Shown piece by piece: positions 22,230 through 32,011 of a stretch of 64,000 nt of DNA. A program made the translations under genes and the position numbers. Origin of the DNA: Bacillota bacterium (lineage in GTDB: Bacteria > Bacillota > Clostridia > Acetivibrionales > JAEZXR01). Location: assembly GCA_023419605.1 (NCBI GenBank), contig JAEZXR010000061.1, forward strand, positions 100,560 through 164,559, given 5' to 3'. Numbering within the stretch: position 1 is the stretch's first letter; every line of letters begins with the position of its first letter. The notes under the pieces were generated by a model. It saw nothing but the letters and a program-made list of their open reading frames with translations. It was not told the DNA's origin and searched no databases.

Positions 22230-24563
22230 TTGAAGGTCAAAGAAATGCCTAAAAAGAAAAAATATAAAAAGAAACACGGCGAGGGCTTCAGATACAATCA
22301 CGAGATACTGGGAATCATGATCATTGCAGTAGGAGTTTTGATTTCATTGAGCCTTTATTTTAAAGATGCTGTGGGTTTGTTCGGCAAGTTTACACAGGAT
22401 CTTTTCCTCGGTATGGTGGGATTGCCTGCATTTATCATACCACCGGCGGTAATCGCCTTCGGAGTTTTGGTACTGCTGCGAAAGGATAGTTCTCTGTTCC
22501 GGTCCAAAACCATTTATGCCGGGATATTGCTGCTCATCCTATCGGCACTCCTGCAAACCGCGTTCTACGATGCGAAGGAATACCAAAATCTTGGACCGGT
22601 GGATTCCCTCACAAAGTTTTACGAGCACGGTAAAGCACTGCAGGGAGGCGGAATTCTGGGAGGAATTATCAGTACTCCATTTCTGCGGGTTTTTCAAACA
22701 CTGGGTACCATTATCATTCTTATGACGGTATCTGTTATTGATATTATCCTTTTAACCAATATTTCCTTTGTTAACATACTAAAAAACTTGAAGGAGTTGG
22801 CATCCCAGCTTTTCTCCGGGCTGAGGGACAAACTGGCAAGTCTGGCAGCAAAGGATGAAGAGGAAGAAGAAAAGGGAAGTGTTAAAGGGAAGAAGGCTGA
22901 AAGCAAGGATGAGGAGCCACTGTCAAAAATCATCGATATGAATCTCAAAAAGGCAGCAAAGAGTGAAGAAGCTAAAGTCGAGATGAAAGTGGATTCTCCT
23001 GCGGAGAGTAATGCCATTCAATTGGTGATTAATGACATGAAGAAGGTACAGCCTCCCGAGAAGCCTCAAGCCGTAGATATCAGTCATGAAATTAACATGG
23101 ACCCTGCGGTGGGAACCCAATATACATATCCGACCTTTGATCTTCTCAACTCCAACAATCAGGAGGGCAAGGATATCAATGAAATCAAAAACACAGCGTT
23201 GGAGGGAGCCAAAAAGCTGGAAGATACGTTGAAGAGCTTCGGAGTAGAAGCAAAGGTTATCAACGTCAGCCGGGGTCCGGCTGTAACCCGATACGAACTC
23301 CAGCCAAGTCCTGGCGTTAAAGTGAGCAAGATCGTAAACCTTTCGGATGACATATCCTTGAACCTGGCTTCTGCCGGGGTGCGGATTGAGGCTCCCATAC
23401 CGGGTAAAGCGGCCATTGGAATCGAAGTGCCCAACAAGGAAGTTACGGCTGTATACCTGCGGGAAGTCCTTGAATCTGCGGATTTCGTACAGTACCCGTC
23501 AAAATTGGCCTTTGCATTGGGAAAAGACATCTCCGGTGAGCCTATTATTACGGATATTGCAAAAATGCCTCACGTATTGGTGGCGGGGGCTACAGGCTCA
23601 GGAAAAAGTGTATGCATTAACAGTCTGATCATCAGTCTTTTATATAAGGCCTCGCCGGACGAAGTTAAGCTTTTGATGGTGGACCCGAAGGTGGTGGAAC
23701 TGGGGATATACAATGGCATACCCCATCTGCTGATTCCTGTGGTTACTGATCCGAAAAAGGCTGCAGGAGCATTAAACTGGGCGGTGCAGGAAATGGTCAA
23801 TCGGTATAAGCTTTTCGCCGACAAGGGTGTGAGAGACTTGAAGGGATACAACGCCTTGATGAAGGAAGAAGGCCAGCAGTTGCAGCTTCCGCAGATCGTG
23901 ATTATCATTGATGAGTTGGCAGACTTGATGATGGTTGCACCCAATGATGTGGAAGATGCCATTTGCAGATTGGCCCAGATGGCCAGAGCCGCAGGAATGC
24001 ATCTCGTTATAGCCACCCAGAGGCCTTCCGTGGATGTTATCACCGGTGTAATCAAAGCAAACATACCTTCACGAATTGCTTTTGCCGTATCCTCACAGGT
24101 TGACTCCAGAACCATTCTGGATATGGCCGGTGCGGAGAAGCTCCTTGGAAAAGGGGACATGCTGTTCTATCCTGTAGGAGAACCGAAGCCCATACGAATC
24201 AAAGGAGCCTTCATCACCGACAAGGAAGTGGAGAAGGTGGTGGAATTTATCAAGTCCCAGGGAACTGCCACCTACAATGACGACATTATAGAGGAGATCA
24301 ACAGTGAGAGTGAACCCGCAGAAAGCGAACCGGGGGATAATGATGAATTATTGCCCCAGGCCATCGAACTTGTAGTGGATGCCGGACAGGCATCGGTATC
24401 CCTTATTCAAAGGAAATTCAAAGTGGGATATGCCCGTGCTGCCAGAATTGTAGATCAGATGGAAGCGAGGGGGATTGTTGGGCCTTTTGAGGGGAGCAAA
24501 CCAAGGCAGGTGCTGATTACAAAGCATCAATGGATGGAAATGCAGATGGCAAATCAAAATTAG
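22230..24563 (+). CDS. spoIIIE: DNA translocase SpoIIIE/FtsK
   Basis: This hexameric motor pumps chromosomal DNA through septa, into the forespore during sporulation. The product has about 777 aa: an N-terminal membrane domain of about four helices (30-185), an acidic/lysine linker (about 205-290), a RecA-like motor with Walker A GATGSGKSV near residue 453 and Walker B IVIIIDELADLMM, and a C-terminal winged-helix gamma domain (IELVVDAGQASVSLIQRKFKVGYARAARI) that reads polar DNA motifs. I favour TTG 22230, spaced 8 nt from GGGGG; ATG 22245 is the alternative. Confidence 0.95.
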   Translation: MKVKEMPKKKKYKKKHGEGFRYNHEILGIMIIAVGVLISLSLYFKDAVGLFGKFTQDLFLGMVGLPAFIIPPAVIAFGVLVLLRKDSSLFRSKTIYAGILLLILSALLQTAFYDAKEYQNLGPVDSLTKFYEHGKALQGGGILGGIISTPFLRVFQTLGTIIILMTVSVIDIILLTNISFVNILKNLKELASQLFSGLRDKLASLAAKDEEEEEKGSVKGKKAESKDEEPLSKIIDMNLKKAAKSEEAKVEMKVDSPAESNAIQLVINDMKKVQPPEKPQAVDISHEINMDPAVGTQYTYPTFDLLNSNNQEGKDINEIKNTALEGAKKLEDTLKSFGVEAKVINVSRGPAVTRYELQPSPGVKVSKIVNLSDDISLNLASAGVRIEAPIPGKAAIGIEVPNKEVTAVYLREVLESADFVQYPSKLAFALGKDISGEPIITDIAKMPHVLVAGATGSGKSVCINSLIISLLYKASPDEVKLLMVDPKVVELGIYNGIPHLLIPVVTDPKKAAGALNWAVQEMVNRYKLFADKGVRDLKGYNALMKEEGQQLQLPQIVIIIDELADLMMVAPNDVEDAICRLAQMARAAGMHLVIATQRPSVDVITGVIKANIPSRIAFAVSSQVDSRTILDMAGAEKLLGKGDMLFYPVGEPKPIRIKGAFITDKEVEKVVEFIKSQGTATYNDDIIEEINSESEPAESEPGDNDELLPQAIELVVDAGQASVSLIQRKFKVGYARAARIVDQMEARGIVGPFEGSKPRQVLITKHQWMEMQMANQN

Positions 24564-24747
24564 GCGCGGCTGAAGAATAAGTATGGAAGAAGCTGTTCTT
24601 CTGCCTCTCCAGACAGGCTTGCCCTGGAAATATGTATAAAATATGGAAAACCGGCATACTATATCTACTGGGATTAGTAAAATGCCCTTCGCCTATCTCC
24701 TTATGTACAAAGCACAGGAGAAGCGAAAATGGATTTGGAGGTATAGT

Positions 24748-25851
24748 ATGTCGGTTATCATTGGTTTTACAATCGTGCTTATGCTTGGGTTTGCAGGTTA
24801 TATGGCATATAGGCTTTTCATAAGAAGAACATTATCCGTTCTCATTTGCCTATGTTTGGAAGTGATTGCTCTTACAATCGCTTTAGTTGCTTTTGTATTA
24901 AATGTGCAGACAAGCAATCTTTCCGAGATCCTGTATATCGCATTTGGAATCCTTGTTCCATCCGCTTTTTTCCTGTATGATTACCGGAAGATGATGGCGA
25001 AAATACGGGATCAGGGGGTCAGTGAGGGCCTCCTGGGAAGGAAAAAGAATCGAGTCGGGAACATTGATGAATCCATATACAGCGTGCAGAGTGTTACGGC
25101 TGGCCGACAGGCTGGCTTTGACGGAGATATATTCAGTCAGTTGGAAAGCATAAGTCCAACAGATTATAAAGGATATTACAGCCTGGGACTCTCGTATTAC
25201 CAGATGGGCTTGAAGGAGGAAGCGGTGGACTGCTTCAAAAGAGCAATTGAGATCAAGCCGGATAGCTATGAAGCGTATTTTAATATGGCTGTAGCTATGG
25301 ATGAAATCGGTGAGCAGGAAGAGGCCATCCGATCTTTAAAAAAGGTAATTAGTCTTAAATCCGATTTTATTGACGCCTATAACAATCTTGGAATCATATT
25401 CTCAACACAGGGGAAACATAATGAGGCTCTCTACGTATATGCAAAGGGATTGGAAATGAATCCTCAGGAATACAGCCTTTTTTATAATATGGGCATAACC
25501 CTCTCGGAAACAGGAAGATTTCCTGAAGCTGTGGAAGCGTATAAGAAAGCACTGGAGAGAAAACCGGACGAGTATGAAATCAGCTACCATCTGGGAGCCG
25601 CCCTGGCGCAGCTTCGCAGATATGACGAAGCCATAGAAGCCTACAAAAGCGCCCTTAGGATAAAACCTACGGATAGTGAGCTGTTTTACAACCTTTCGGT
25701 TGTTTATTCGCTGCTGCGTAAGCAGGATATCGCCATGGACAATTTGAAAAAAGCCATAGAGATCAATAGTGACCTGAAGGTGGAAGCAAAAAAAAATAAA
25801 GCTTTTGAGTTTATTAAGACCAATCCGGAGTTTAAAAGATTAATTTTTTAG
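24748..25851 (+). CDS. Membrane-anchored tetratricopeptide repeat protein
   Basis: The 367-aa product has two to three membrane helices in the first 95 residues and about six consecutive TPR units from about residue 135. Recognisable units include GYYSLGLSYYQMGLKEEAVDCFKRAIEIKP and several with the xKPDxYE boundary. TPRs are protein-binding scaffolds; no enzymatic domain is present. ATG 24748 follows GGAGGT, and the in-frame upstream ATG at 24643 lacks a site. It stands alone after spoIIIE. The partner is unknown. Confidence 0.8.
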   Translation: MSVIIGFTIVLMLGFAGYMAYRLFIRRTLSVLICLCLEVIALTIALVAFVLNVQTSNLSEILYIAFGILVPSAFFLYDYRKMMAKIRDQGVSEGLLGRKKNRVGNIDESIYSVQSVTAGRQAGFDGDIFSQLESISPTDYKGYYSLGLSYYQMGLKEEAVDCFKRAIEIKPDSYEAYFNMAVAMDEIGEQEEAIRSLKKVISLKSDFIDAYNNLGIIFSTQGKHNEALYVYAKGLEMNPQEYSLFYNMGITLSETGRFPEAVEAYKKALERKPDEYEISYHLGAALAQLRRYDEAIEAYKSALRIKPTDSELFYNLSVVYSLLRKQDIAMDNLKKAIEINSDLKVEAKKNKAFEFIKTNPEFKRLIF

Positions 25852-25861
25852 AGGATCGACA

Positions 25862-25913
25862 TTCGATAATTAAAATAGGGCATGCTTCAGCATGCCCTAT
25901 TTTAATTATCGAA
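25862..25913. terminator. Perfect 24-bp palindromic hairpin
   Basis: Arms 25862-25885 and 25890-25913 are perfectly complementary with a TTCA loop. The GC-rich tip (GGGCATGC) flanked by TATTTTAATT resembles a bidirectional terminator, although the stem is unusually long. Confidence 0.75.
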
Positions 25914-26017
25914 AAAACCTGTGGTTAAACCGCCGGATTTTGTGTTAAAATAAGAAAGTCTTGGGAAATACAAAACGATTGACAATTTGCGTTAAAGTAA
26001 CCTTTGAAGGAGATAAA

Positions 26018-28084
26018 ATGAGTTTTTTACCAATTAGCAGACAGGATATGATGGAAAGAGGCTGGGATGAGCTGGACTTTCTTTATATAAGTGGAGATGC
26101 CTACGTCGACCACCCGAGCTTCGGGCATGCCATTATTACCCGGACGTTGGAAAGCGCGGGATACAAGGTGGGAATCATTGCTCAGCCGGATTGGAACAAC
26201 ATTGATGATTTTAAGAAATTGGGAAAACCCCGGTTGGCGGTATTGATTTCTTCCGGTGTTATTGACTCCATGGTGAATCACTATACTGCCAGTAAAAAAG
26301 TGCGCAGCGAGGATGCCTATTCGCCGGGAGGCAAGGCGGGACACAGGCCGGATCGTGCTGTTATCGTATACGCGAATAAGGCCAGGCAGGCATTTAAGGA
26401 TACACCCATTCTCATTGGCGGAATTGAAGCCAGTTTGAGAAGGTTTGCTCATTATGATTACTGGGACAACAGGGTCAGACGCTCCATCCTGCAGGATTCC
26501 AAAGCGGACTTGCTGCTTTACGGCATGGGAGAAGTACCCATCGTGGAAATTGCGAATCTGCTGCACCAGGGAACTCCGGTGGATGAAATTCAAAGTGTAA
26601 GAGGTACTGCGTACCTGGCCGGCAGTGATAAATTGCCCTGGGAAATCAGGGTATGTATCGATGAAAAAAAGGATAATAAGGATATAGCTGTACTGCATAG
26701 CTTTGAGGAAGTTGAAAAGGATAAAGTAAAGTATGCGGAGGCTTTCAAGGTCCAGTATGACGAACAGGATGCCATATCCGGAAGAATACTGGTCCAAAGG
26801 CATGGAGAACGGTACCTGGTTCAGAATCCACCGGTATTGCCTCTGAGTGTCAATGAGATGGACCGGATTTATGCGCTGCCTTATGAGAGAACCTATCATC
26901 CTGTTTATGAAAAGGATGGGGGGATTCCTGCCATAAAAGAAGTAGAGTTCAGTATCACCAGCCACAGGGGATGTTATGGGGGATGCACCTTTTGTGCATT
27001 GAACTTTCATCAAGGGAGGACGATACAGAATCGAAGTCAGGTGTCCATACTGAATGAAGCAAAAAAGCTGACATGGCTTCCCGGGTTTAAAGGCTATATT
27101 CATGATATCGGAGGCCCTACTGCCAACTTTAGGAGCAAAGCCTGCGAAAAACAGGTAAAAAGCGGAGTCTGTAAGGGAAAGCAATGCCTGCATCCGGACC
27201 CTTGTAAAAATCTCATTGTAGACCATAGTGAGTACTTGAGCCTTTTGCGGAAACTCAGGGAGCTCCCTGAGATTAAGAAGGTGTTTATTCGTTCAGGAAT
27301 ACGATACGACTATCTGATTTTGGATAAAAATGATGACTTTTTTACGGAGCTATGTGAACACCATGTCAGCGGACAGCTAAAAGTGGCTCCGGAGCATGTA
27401 GTTGACAGGGTACTGGAGAAAATGGGGAAACCCGGCAGAAAGGTATACGACCGGTTTGTTAAGAAGTTCTATGAGGTAAATAAGAAGATAGGGAAAGAGC
27501 AGTATCTTGTACCCTATATGATCTCAAGCCATCCGGGAAGTGACCTGAAAGCGGCCATTGAGCTGGCAGAATATTTAAGAGATATCGGACACATGCCCGA
27601 ACAGGTACAGGATTTTTACCCTACCCCGGGTACTCTCTCAACGGCAATGTTTTATACCGGGTTGGATCCTAGAAATCTGACAAAGGTCTATGTACCGAAA
27701 AGTCCGAGGGAAAAGGCCATGCAGAGAGCCATGCTTCAGTATCGGAAGAAGGAAAACTATGATCTTGTCTACCAGGCTCTTAAAATTGCCGGTAGAGACG
27801 ACTTGATAGGTTTTGGACCTAAATGTCTGATACGGCCTATGCGGGTTATGAAGAAGTTTCAGGAAAAAGAGGATGAAAAAAAGGGGAGAACGCAGGGAAG
27901 AACCGAGAAGCGGGAAAAAAGTACAAATCGAGGCGAAAACAGGGCAAAGCCTTTAAATAGAAACGATAAGAAGACAAAATCCGTAGACCGAAATGAGAAG
28001 AAATCTGCGGTTCGAAATGACAATAGAGTAAAACCTGCTCACAAAGGTGAGAAGGCAAAAGGCCCAGGTAAGAAAAGAAGGTAA
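26018..28084 (+). CDS. YgiQ-type radical SAM protein
   Basis: The 688-aa product starts with the UPF0313 domain ([27 protein letters not shown]) and carries the radical-SAM 4Fe-4S motif CYGGCTFC near residues 319-326, then the YgiQ-specific [20 protein letters not shown] and FYPTPGT motifs. The reaction catalysed by this conserved family is not established. The last ~65 residues are a low-complexity Lys/Arg/Asn tail with repeated NRxExK/NDxK units, possibly nucleic-acid binding. ATG 26018 follows GAAGGAG, and the longer frame from 25961 has no site. Confidence 0.92.
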   Translation: MSFLPISRQDMMERGWDELDFLYISGDAYVDHPSFGHAIITRTLESAGYKVGIIAQPDWNNIDDFKKLGKPRLAVLISSGVIDSMVNHYTASKKVRSEDAYSPGGKAGHRPDRAVIVYANKARQAFKDTPILIGGIEASLRRFAHYDYWDNRVRRSILQDSKADLLLYGMGEVPIVEIANLLHQGTPVDEIQSVRGTAYLAGSDKLPWEIRVCIDEKKDNKDIAVLHSFEEVEKDKVKYAEAFKVQYDEQDAISGRILVQRHGERYLVQNPPVLPLSVNEMDRIYALPYERTYHPVYEKDGGIPAIKEVEFSITSHRGCYGGCTFCALNFHQGRTIQNRSQVSILNEAKKLTWLPGFKGYIHDIGGPTANFRSKACEKQVKSGVCKGKQCLHPDPCKNLIVDHSEYLSLLRKLRELPEIKKVFIRSGIRYDYLILDKNDDFFTELCEHHVSGQLKVAPEHVVDRVLEKMGKPGRKVYDRFVKKFYEVNKKIGKEQYLVPYMISSHPGSDLKAAIELAEYLRDIGHMPEQVQDFYPTPGTLSTAMFYTGLDPRNLTKVYVPKSPREKAMQRAMLQYRKKENYDLVYQALKIAGRDDLIGFGPKCLIRPMRVMKKFQEKEDEKKGRTQGRTEKREKSTNRGENRAKPLNRNDKKTKSVDRNEKKSAVRNDNRVKPAHKGEKAKGPGKKRR

Positions 28085-28105
28085 AAAATTTGTAAAGGAT
28101 GGTAG

Positions 28106-28966
28106 ATGGATATGGGAGCAAAATTGTTGGATGGTAAGGTTGTATCCGCAAGAGTAAAGGCAGAGTTGAAGGATACTGTGGAAGACTTGAAGAAAAAGGA
28201 GATATACCCTGGATTGGCTGTGGTTATCGTGGGGAATGATCCTGCCTCGAGGGTCTACGTTAATTCAAAGAAAAAGGCATGTGCAGAGATCGGAATCGAA
28301 TCCTTTGAATATGCATTGGAAGAGAATACATCGGAAGAGGTGCTGCTGAAGCTGGTAGAGAAACTGAATGCGGACAGCGTTGTCAGCGGTATTCTGGTTC
28401 AATTACCTCTGCCGGAGCATATTGACGAGCAGAAGGTAATTCTGGCCATTCATCCGGAGAAGGATGTAGATGCCTTTCACCCTGTTAATGTAGGGAAAAT
28501 CATGATTGGAAATCCCGATTTCCAGCCCTGTACGCCTGCCGGAGTCATGGAGCTCATTAAGGAGAGTGGAATTGAAATAGCAGGAAAAGAGTGTGTGGTT
28601 GTCGGAAGAAGCAATATCGTAGGCAAACCGCAGGCCATGCTGCTGCTGGCACAAAACGGAACGGTGACCCTATGCCATTCCAGGACCCGGGATCTTGCAG
28701 AAGTTTGTAGAAGAGCGGATATCCTGGTAGCGGCTGTTGGAAAAGCAGAGCTGATTAAAGGGAATATGATAAAGCCGGGGGCTGTTGTCATCGACGTCGG
28801 GATGAACCGGCTGGAGGATAAAAAGCTGGTGGGAGACGTTGAGTTTTCATCCGCTTCGGAAGTTGCTTCGGCAATTACCCCGGTACCTGGCGGTGTGGGA
28901 CCTATGACCATTGCGATGTTGATGAAAAATACTGTGAGAGCGGCAGTGCTGCAAAGTGGGAAATAA
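28106..28966 (+). CDS. folD: Bifunctional methylenetetrahydrofolate dehydrogenase/cyclohydrolase
   Basis: FolD interconverts 5,10-methylene-THF and 10-formyl-THF, supplying one-carbon units. The 286-aa product has the substrate-site lysine segment YVNSKKKACAEIGIES, GILVQLPLPEHID, PEKDVDAFHPVNVG, the Rossmann VVVGRSNIVGKP and the C-terminal PVPGGVGPMTIAMLMKNT. It starts 22 bp after ygiQ. Only 5 bp separate its stop from the following ATPase gene, so they are cotranscribed. Confidence 0.97.
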   Translation: MDMGAKLLDGKVVSARVKAELKDTVEDLKKKEIYPGLAVVIVGNDPASRVYVNSKKKACAEIGIESFEYALEENTSEEVLLKLVEKLNADSVVSGILVQLPLPEHIDEQKVILAIHPEKDVDAFHPVNVGKIMIGNPDFQPCTPAGVMELIKESGIEIAGKECVVVGRSNIVGKPQAMLLLAQNGTVTLCHSRTRDLAEVCRRADILVAAVGKAELIKGNMIKPGAVVIDVGMNRLEDKKLVGDVEFSSASEVASAITPVPGGVGPMTIAMLMKNTVRAAVLQSGK

Positions 28967-28971
28967 GTGAT

Positions 28972-29628
28972 ATGGACTATGAGAGCCGGATACAGGATGT
29001 TAAGGATAAATATGAAGCCCTGAAAGCCTACTATTACAGCCAGAGAGGCAGGAAAAAGCAGCTGGAGCATGAGAAGTCCAGGCTGGAAGAAGAACTGCAA
29101 AGGATTTTGGATCACCTGGATGTTCTGGAAAAGGTAAGGGTGCTGCTCCAAAGAGTCTCGGAATATGCTCGAGAGCAGGCAAGACAACAGATTGAGACTC
29201 TGGTGACTCATTGTCTTCAGTACATATTTAATTCGGATATGGAGTTTAAGATTGAAATCGAGGAAGTGCGAGGAAGGCCGGAGGCGGAATTTTATGTAGT
29301 AAACAACATGAATGGAACCCTCTTGAAGACGCGCCCCCAGGAAGCCAGAGGCGGGGGCGTAGTGGATATTATTTCCCTGGCCCTTCGTATTGCCATGCTC
29401 CAGTGCAGTAATGAGACCGGTATGGGTCCCATTATTCTGGATGAGCCTGCCAAGCATGTAAGTGAAGAGTATATTGCCCATGTGGGGGAGTTTTTACGGC
29501 AGATCTCCAAAATATACGGCAGGCAGGTCATCATGGTCACGCATAATAGGCATTTAAGTGAGATTGCTGACAAATCATACCGCATCGAATTGCAGGGAGA
29601 AGTTAGCAATACTGTAATTGATTCTTGA
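28972..29628 (+). CDS. SMC/Rad50-like ATPase half lacking Walker A
   Basis: The 218-aa product has an N-terminal coiled coil (about 8-75, rich in K/E/R/Q heptads) and an ABC-type C-terminal lobe: signature-like ARGGGVVDIISLALRIA (125-141), Walker B GPIILDEPAKHV (152-163) with D-loop, and H-loop VTHN (His191). No P-loop GxxGxGK[ST] is found anywhere in it. It thus resembles only the C-terminal half of a Rad50/SbcC/SMC protein and could need a partner supplying Walker A or act as a pseudo-ATPase. It is tightly coupled to folD. I do not know an assigned function. Confidence 0.75.
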   Translation: MDYESRIQDVKDKYEALKAYYYSQRGRKKQLEHEKSRLEEELQRILDHLDVLEKVRVLLQRVSEYAREQARQQIETLVTHCLQYIFNSDMEFKIEIEEVRGRPEAEFYVVNNMNGTLLKTRPQEARGGGVVDIISLALRIAMLQCSNETGMGPIILDEPAKHVSEEYIAHVGEFLRQISKIYGRQVIMVTHNRHLSEIADKSYRIELQGEVSNTVIDS

Positions 29629-30221
29629 CATAAATTTTAAAAAAGTTTACAATTAAGCTATACCAGATATAAATATCTGCTAATATTTTGGGTATATAAT
29701 GGCAAGACTTTGGTATAATTGCTTTGCCAGAAATGTATAAGGTTGGCAGAAGTATATTGGATATAGGTTTTAAAGCTGGGGTACTGCGGAAGAAAGCTCG
29801 GATTATGCTTCATACTGCATCTTCGGTTTAAAGCTGATTAATCTGGATGTCAGACTTTTGTTTAAATAGGGCATGGAAATTATAAATGGCAGAATAACGC
29901 TTTTGTTTATATAGATGGTTTTTATACGAATATTCGGACGATTGAATGCAACCGCAAGATAGATGTTTGCATGTCTATGGTCATATTACGACAACTGTCT
30001 TGTAGATAAGTGAAATGAAGTCTTTTCGATTTCCAAATCTTTATATAAATGTATAAAGTTTGATATCTGGCGATAGCGAATTTTATACGTCGTTTCTTTC
30101 CTACAGCGATACAGGGCCGGAAAAGCCTGTTGCTTTAGAGTAGATTCAGAGTAAAATTCGATATCTCCTTTTAAATAATTGAAATTAGCAAATTGAGCAT
30201 TGAAAACTGAATATTGAGGAG
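29629..30221 (+). other. 593-bp region upstream of rny without a gene
   Basis: No convincing ORF. Promoter-like elements are TTTACA (29646-29651) with ATAAAT 17 bp later, and an extended -10 TGG-TATAAT (29711-29719). A transcript from the second would have a 5' leader of about 500 nt. Local pairings such as GAAGA/TCTTC near 29789-29825 exist, but I recognise no riboswitch. An AATTGAGCATTGAAAACTGAATATTGAG string precedes the ribosome site. Confidence 0.5.
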
Positions 30222-31808
30222 GTGTGTGCTATAACAATTATTTATTTTGTTATTGGATTGGCAATTGGTGCAATTATTGCAGCAGTTATTGCTTCAAAAA
30301 TATCATCGCAAAAAGCTTTCAATAAGGGAGTAGAACACAGAAAAAAGATAGCTGAGGCTGAAATCGGCAGTGCCGAACAGGAAAAGGACAGAATTATCAA
30401 CGAGGCGCTGAAGATTGGAGAAGCCAAAAAAAGGGAAGCACTTCTTGAAGCGAAGGAAGAAATTCACAGAAGCAGAGTTGAGCTCGACAGAGAGATCAAG
30501 GACAGAAGGAGTGAAATCCAACGTTTTGAAAGAAGACTGGTCCAAAAGGAAGAAACCTTGGACAAAAAGGTGGAAACACTGGAACAGAAAGAAGAAGTGC
30601 TTAACAAGAAGACCAAGGAAATTCAAACTCTTCAGGACAAGGTAGCGGAACTGCAAGCCAAACAGATTGAAGAGTTGGAGAGGATTTCCGGACTTAGCGT
30701 TGAGGGAGCCAAGGAGTACCTGCTTAAGAATGTCGAGGATGAAGTTAAGCACGAAATGGCTATGCTGGTGAAGGAACTCGAGGCTAGGGCCAAAGAAGAG
30801 GCAGATAGAAGGGCAAAGGATATTATTGCTACCGCTATACAAAAATGTGCAGCTGACCATGTATCTGAAGCTACTGTATCTGTAGTGCCACTTCCTAACG
30901 ACGAGATGAAGGGAAGAATCATTGGTCGCGAGGGAAGAAACATCCGAACTCTCGAAACTCTTACAGGAATTGATCTGATTATTGATGATACGCCGGAAGC
31001 GGTTATATTGTCAGGATTTGATCCAATACGAAGAGAAGTAGCAAGAATCACCCTTGAGAAGCTCATTCTGGATGGCAGAATTCATCCGGCTCGCATTGAG
31101 GAAATGGTTGAAAAGGCAAAGAAGGAAGTTGAAAACACCATCCGTCAGGAAGGAGAAAATGCTACCTTCGAAACAGGCGTACACGGGCTCCATCCGGAAG
31201 TTATCAAACTTTTAGGTAAGCTGAAGTTCAGGACAAGCTACGGACAGAATGTATTGAATCATTCTATCGAGGTGTCCCGGCTCTCCGGCATTATGGCGTC
31301 AGAATTGGGCGTTGATGTAAATCTGGCGAAAAGAGCTGGGTTGCTGCATGATATAGGAAAGGCCATCGACCACGAGGTGGAAGGCTCTCACGTTACTATC
31401 GGTGCAGACTTCCTGAAGAAATACAAGGAAGGCAATGAAGTTCTTAATGCTGTTATGTCACATCATGGTGACGTAGAAGCTACATCCATCATATCCGTGC
31501 TTGTTCAGGCAGCAGATTCAATCTCTGCAGCAAGACCGGGTGCGAGGAGAGAGACGCTGGAATCCTACATTAAGCGTCTTGAAAAGCTGGAAGAGATTGC
31601 AAACTCTTTTGCAGGAGTTGAGAAATCCTTTGCAATACAGGCCGGTAGGGAAATCCGTATTATGGTCAAGCCGGAAGATGTTGCAGATGATGCAATCGTA
31701 TTAAAAGCAAGAGAGATCGTCAATAAGATAGAAAATGAACTGGAATATCCCGGACAGATTAAAGTAACGGTATTAAGGGAAACCAGAGCAATCGAGTACG
31801 CAAAATAA
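30222..31808 (+). CDS. rny: Ribonuclease Y
   Basis: RNase Y is the membrane-tethered endoribonuclease that starts mRNA decay in many Firmicutes. It has an N-terminal membrane helix ([22 protein letters not shown]), a long coiled coil (about 30-190), a KH domain ([31 protein letters not shown]) and an HD domain with the catalytic HD in [12 protein letters not shown]. The length of 525-528 aa matches the family. Start: GTG 30222 overlaps the Shine-Dalgarno GAGGAGGTG. The best-spaced in-frame codon is ATA 30231, giving (M)TIIYFVIG. The downstream gene is ymdB, as in Bacillus. Confidence 0.96.
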   Translation: MCAITIIYFVIGLAIGAIIAAVIASKISSQKAFNKGVEHRKKIAEAEIGSAEQEKDRIINEALKIGEAKKREALLEAKEEIHRSRVELDREIKDRRSEIQRFERRLVQKEETLDKKVETLEQKEEVLNKKTKEIQTLQDKVAELQAKQIEELERISGLSVEGAKEYLLKNVEDEVKHEMAMLVKELEARAKEEADRRAKDIIATAIQKCAADHVSEATVSVVPLPNDEMKGRIIGREGRNIRTLETLTGIDLIIDDTPEAVILSGFDPIRREVARITLEKLILDGRIHPARIEEMVEKAKKEVENTIRQEGENATFETGVHGLHPEVIKLLGKLKFRTSYGQNVLNHSIEVSRLSGIMASELGVDVNLAKRAGLLHDIGKAIDHEVEGSHVTIGADFLKKYKEGNEVLNAVMSHHGDVEATSIISVLVQAADSISAARPGARRETLESYIKRLEKLEEIANSFAGVEKSFAIQAGREIRIMVKPEDVADDAIVLKAREIVNKIENELEYPGQIKVTVLRETRAIEYAK

Positions 31809-31835
31809 TGCGTTTGTAAAAAGGAATAATCAAAT

Positions 31836-31863
31836 AAAAAGCGTGGCAACACGCTTTTTATAA
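31836..31863 (+). terminator. Terminator after rny
   Basis: AAAAAGCGTG-GCAA-CACGCTTTTT, a perfect stem with T run. Confidence 0.92.
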
Positions 31864-32011
31864 TGTGCGCAGTTATATAGTTCCATTTTAATTTTTCTAT
31901 AGCTATATACATGCATTTTATGCTCCGCTTACTTGATAATTTATTTTCAGTGGAGTATAGTAATGTAAAGAGGTAGTACACATTGTTATTCCTTGAAATG
32001 GAGGAGCTTTT

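Noticed and set aside
26027..27226. 399-codon minus-strand ORF
   Set aside because: It lies entirely inside the radical SAM gene, whose motifs are unambiguous. It has no ribosome site and no family resemblance.
28477..29481. 334-codon minus-strand ORF
   Set aside because: It is antisense to folD and the SMC-like ATPase, crossing both genes; it is a shadow of their codon bias.
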